A DNA stretch of 8,528 nt, taken from assembly GCA_027080445.1 (NCBI GenBank), contig JALWRY010000076.1, positions 1-8,528 on the forward strand. Direction: 5' to 3'. This document shows, piece after piece, positions 6,560 through 8,528 of this stretch (the stretch's first letter is position 1; each line of letters starts with the position of its first letter). The DNA comes from Thiohalobacter sp. Its GTDB lineage: Bacteria > Pseudomonadota > Gammaproteobacteria > DSM-19610. The notes beneath the pieces were generated by a model. The model had not been told where the DNA came from. It was given only the letters and a program-made list of their open reading frames with translations, and did not search any database. The position numbers and the translations under genes were made by a program.

Positions 6560-7519
6560 TTATTTGCCCCTGGCGCGGGTTTGGCGGGTCTTGCGCACCC
6601 TGGAACGGATGCAGCTGAGTTGCGAGGCCGCAATGGCCGCTTTCACGGCATCGATCACCCTGGGCCTGGGGAATGTGGCCCGCCAGGCCAGTGCCACCAC
6701 ACGACTGGGGGATGGATTGGCGAAACGGCGGATGGCCAGCAGCCGCTGCGAGTAGCGGTCAGCGCCCGCCGCGGTACAGGGCAGCACCGTCAGGCCCATG
6801 CCGGAGGCGACCATATGGCGAATCGTTTCCAGCGAACTGCCCTCGGCCGTGTAAACGCAGGCGCTTTCCCCGATGGCTTTCGGGGCGCAGGCGGGGCAGG
6901 CATCGATCACCTGGTCACGAAAGCAGTGCCCGGCGCCCAGCATCAAAATGTTTTCACCTTCCAGATTTTTTGAGCGTAGCGTTTTTCTGTTTGTCAGCGG
7001 GTGGGAAGCGGGCAGTAATATCACGAAGGGTTCTTCATACAGGGGCAGGGTGAGGATGTTCGGTTCGTCGAAAGGCAAAGAGATAATGATGACGTCCAGG
7101 TCACCCTGCTTGAGTTTCTCGGCCAGTACCGCGGTGTAATTTTCTTCCACGATAAGCGGCATTTTGGGCGCCCGTTCGTTCAGGTTCGGGATCAGATCCG
7201 GGAACAGGTAGGGGCCGATGGTGAAAATGGCGCCAATGCGCAATGGCCCGGACAGCTGGTCACCCTCGGCATTGGCAGCCTGGCGAACGGATTCGACGGC
7301 TTCCAGCGCCTGTTGTGCCTTCTCCACGACACGTTCTCCGGCAGGTGTTACCCGGACATCATGACTGGAGCGTTCGAACAGGGCGATACCGAGTTCTTCT
7401 TCCAGTTTCTTGATAGCGACGCTGAGTGTGGGCTGGCTGACAAAGCAGGATGCGGCCGCGCGGCCGAAATGGTGTTCCCGGGCGAGGGCGACCACATAGC
7501 GCAATTCTGACAGGTTCAT
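6560..7519 (-). CDS. oxyR: OxyR, peroxide-sensing LysR-type regulator
   Basis: OxyR is a cytoplasmic LysR-type regulator that senses hydrogen peroxide through a disulfide between two cysteines and then activates antioxidant genes. The chosen start at 7519 gives 319 residues beginning MNLSELRYVVALAREHHFGR, in line with E. coli OxyR. The helix-turn-helix spans about 1-60 (RAAASCFVSQPTLSVAIKKL). The effector domain carries GHCFRDQ, with the peroxidatic Cys199 preceded by His198, and the resolving Cys208. Both fall at the same numbers as in E. coli, which makes the assignment strong. Extra cysteines include Cys211, forming CPAC (208-211). The C-terminus is longer than in E. coli and ends in a basic tail (RSRVRKTRQTRARGK). 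An upstream ATG at 7609 is open but lies beyond the predicted promoter. GGGGA seven bases before 7519 is a fair ribosome site. It is divergent from a diheme peroxidase gene, a likely target. Confidence 0.95.
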   Translation of the reverse strand: MNLSELRYVVALAREHHFGRAAASCFVSQPTLSVAIKKLEEELGIALFERSSHDVRVTPAGERVVEKAQQALEAVESVRQAANAEGDQLSGPLRIGAIFTIGPYLFPDLIPNLNERAPKMPLIVEENYTAVLAEKLKQGDLDVIIISLPFDEPNILTLPLYEEPFVILLPASHPLTNRKTLRSKNLEGENILMLGAGHCFRDQVIDACPACAPKAIGESACVYTAEGSSLETIRHMVASGMGLTVLPCTAAGADRYSQRLLAIRRFANPSPSRVVALAWRATFPRPRVIDAVKAAIAASQLSCIRSRVRKTRQTRARGK

Positions 7520-7534
7520 ACCGGTTTCCCCGTA

Positions 7535-7571
7535 ATAGGTGCTGGCTATTACACCACTTGGTAAATGCAAT
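7535..7571. promoter_or_regulatory. OxyR binding site in the oxyR-peroxidase intergenic region
   Basis: The published OxyR consensus is four tetramers, ATAG-N7-CTAT-N7-ATAG-N7-CTAT. Here the first pair is exact: ATAG (7535-7538), seven bases, CTAT (7546-7549). It sits within a longer perfect inverted repeat, GTAATAG-N7-CTATTAC (7532-7552). The second pair is degenerate at the right spacing: CTTG (7557-7560, two of four) and CAAT (7568-7571, three of four). Both N7 linkers inside the pairs keep the consensus T at their second base. Placement between divergent oxyR and a peroxidase gene supports function. Confidence 0.7.
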
Positions 7572-7577
7572 TGGCAA
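7548..7577 (-). promoter_or_regulatory. oxyR promoter
   Basis: On the minus strand, TTGCCA (7572-7577) and TGTAAT (7548-7553) each match five of six sigma70 consensus bases and are 18 bases apart. Transcription would begin near 7541, leaving a leader of about 22 bases to the oxyR ATG. The whole core promoter lies under or beside the predicted OxyR site, which predicts autorepression. Confidence 0.5.
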
Positions 7578-7600
7578 CATGGCGAGATCGGGTCCAGACT
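7571..7600 (+). promoter_or_regulatory. Candidate activator-dependent promoter of the diheme peroxidase gene
   Basis: TTGGCA (7571-7576) is a five-of-six -35 element. The best -10, CAGACT (7595-7600), is poor (three of six) at an 18-base spacing. A weak -10 directly downstream of an OxyR site fits an OxyR-activated promoter. The predicted start is near 7607. Confidence 0.35.
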
Positions 7601-7612
7601 TTTGTTCAAGTC

Positions 7613-7620
7613 AGAGGAGG
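7613..7620 (+). promoter_or_regulatory. Strong ribosome binding site of the diheme peroxidase gene
   Basis: AGAGGAGG lies seven bases before the ATG at 7628 and decides that start. The signal peptide begins directly at this codon. Confidence 0.8.
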
Positions 7621-7627
7621 GCTGGAA

Positions 7628-8528
7628 ATGTTAAGAAAACTTGCTATGGCAATGTTGTGCGGCGGAGTGATGGGCAGTGTGTCTGCCGCGCCACTGGGTT
7701 TGCCCCCGGTGCCGATCCCCGCAAATAACCCGCAAACGCCCGCTAAAATCAAACTGGGCGATAAACTGTTTCACGATGCCCGCCTGAGCGCAGATGGCAA
7801 GGTCAGTTGTTCGACCTGCCACCAGGAGAGCAAGGGCTTTACCGACCACAAGCGCGTGTCCGAAGGGTTTAACAAACTGACCGGGACCCGCAATGCGCCG
7901 ACGGTGATCAATTCGGCGTACATGAAAACCCTGTTCCTGGATGGCCGTGAACCGGACCTTGAGGGACAGTCGACGCAACCGCCCGTGAACCCCGTGGAAG
8001 GCGGACTGCCGGATCACGATGCCGAGCTCAAAATCATTCGCTCCGACCCGGACTATGTCAGGGCATTCAAGGCCGTGTTTGGCGTGGATCGCCGGCATAT
8101 CACCATGAAGGAAGTCTCCCGGGCCATTGCCAGCTTCGAACGTACGATCGTTGCCGGTAATTCGCCCTTTGACCGCTACTACTACGGTGGCGAGAAAAAT
8201 GCCCTCAATGCTTCCCAGGTGCGTGGTCTGAAGGTCTTCCTGGGGCAGGGGCGTTGTGTATCCTGTCATCGCATTGAACAGACCCAGGCCCTGTTCATGG
8301 ATAACCGCTTTCACAATATCGGGATCGGTTTCAAGCGTATTCGCGGCAAGGAAGCGGCGACAGCCGAAGCGTTTCTGAAAACCAAGCATGGTGGCGCCGA
8401 CGTGGACCATACCGTGCTGAGTAACGAAAACATGTCAGAGCTCGGTCGTTTTGCCGTGACCGAAAACCTTACCCAGGTCGGCGCCTTCAAGACCTCAACG
8501 CTGCGCAACATCGCGCTCACGCAACCCT
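7628..8528 (+). CDS. Diheme cytochrome c peroxidase / MauG-family protein (3' end outside window)
   Basis: Three hundred codons are present and no stop is reached. Residues 1-20 form a signal peptide (MLRKLAMAMLCGGVMGSVSA), so the protein works in the periplasm. Two heme c sites are seen, CSTCH (61-65) and CVSCH (210-214), at the spacing of bacterial diheme peroxidases, which reduce hydrogen peroxide to water with electrons from small cytochromes or copper proteins. Family landmarks are LGDKLFHDARLS (43-54), KGFTD after heme 1, TRNAPTVINSAY (87-98), NPVEGG near 120 with the conserved Glu, and STLRNIALTQP at the end of the window. Against Pseudomonas CcpA (from memory), the His71 position reads Phe81 and the inter-heme Trp94 position reads Leu104 (LFLDGR in place of FWDGR). 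It may therefore be a MauG-like member and not a classical peroxidase. The missing C-terminus should carry the methionine or tyrosine ligand that would help decide. Divergence from oxyR supports a peroxide-related role. Confidence 0.9.
   Translation, partial: MLRKLAMAMLCGGVMGSVSAAPLGLPPVPIPANNPQTPAKIKLGDKLFHDARLSADGKVSCSTCHQESKGFTDHKRVSEGFNKLTGTRNAPTVINSAYMKTLFLDGREPDLEGQSTQPPVNPVEGGLPDHDAELKIIRSDPDYVRAFKAVFGVDRRHITMKEVSRAIASFERTIVAGNSPFDRYYYGGEKNALNASQVRGLKVFLGQGRCVSCHRIEQTQALFMDNRFHNIGIGFKRIRGKEAATAEAFLKTKHGGADVDHTVLSNENMSELGRFAVTENLTQVGAFKTSTLRNIALTQP

Noticed and set aside
7520..7609. Upstream extension of oxyR by 30 codons
   Set aside because: The extension covers the predicted promoter and OxyR site and has no counterpart in OxyR proteins, which begin near MNLSELRYVVAL.
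7631..8410. A 259-codon open frame on the minus strand opposite the diheme peroxidase gene
   Set aside because: It lies wholly antisense to a gene with a signal peptide, two heme motifs and a strong ribosome site, and its translation shows no recognisable domain. It is a codon-bias shadow.

Overview
The window looks like chromosomal DNA of a gammaproteobacterium. The left part carries the order pheT - ihfA - merR-type gene - tRNA-Pro, which from memory matches Pseudomonas and relatives. The genus cannot be read from the sequence. Two exported c-type cytochromes and an arsenite pump suggest a free-living, respiratory, environmental organism (inference).

Layout. (1) 1-1695, plus strand: the last 350 codons of pheT (phenylalanyl-tRNA synthetase beta chain), then ihfA four bases later, then a small MerR-type regulator overlapping ihfA by 23 bases. 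(2) 1723-1799: tRNA-Pro with anticodon GGG and an encoded CCA end. (3) 1879-2646: uppP (bacA), undecaprenyl-diphosphatase. (4) 2765-3898: an ACR3-type arsenite efflux permease behind a strong sigma70-type promoter with AT-rich repeats phased at 15 bases; no arsR or arsC is in view. (5) 4010-5326: an exported cytochrome c with five CXXCH motifs and a C-terminal non-heme domain. (6) 5368-6432, minus strand and convergent with the cytochrome: a seven-helix membrane protein that resembles a sensor input module but has no kinase or cyclase output domain. (7) 6560-7519, minus strand: oxyR, with both redox cysteines at the same numbers as in E. coli (199 and 208). (8) 7628 to the end, plus strand and divergent from oxyR: a diheme cytochrome c peroxidase/MauG-family protein, cut by the window edge.

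The clearest regulatory unit is the 108-base gap between oxyR and the peroxidase gene. It holds an exact ATAG-N7-CTAT OxyR half-operator inside a 21-base inverted repeat. This lies over a good oxyR promoter and just upstream of a weak peroxidase promoter. The predicted logic is OxyR repressing itself and activating a periplasmic peroxide-responsive diheme enzyme. The left half is housekeeping (translation, nucleoid, envelope); the right half is accessory (arsenic, periplasmic electron transfer, oxidative stress). No CRISPR array, insertion sequence or integrase is visible, and no gene-free stretch exceeds about 130 bases.
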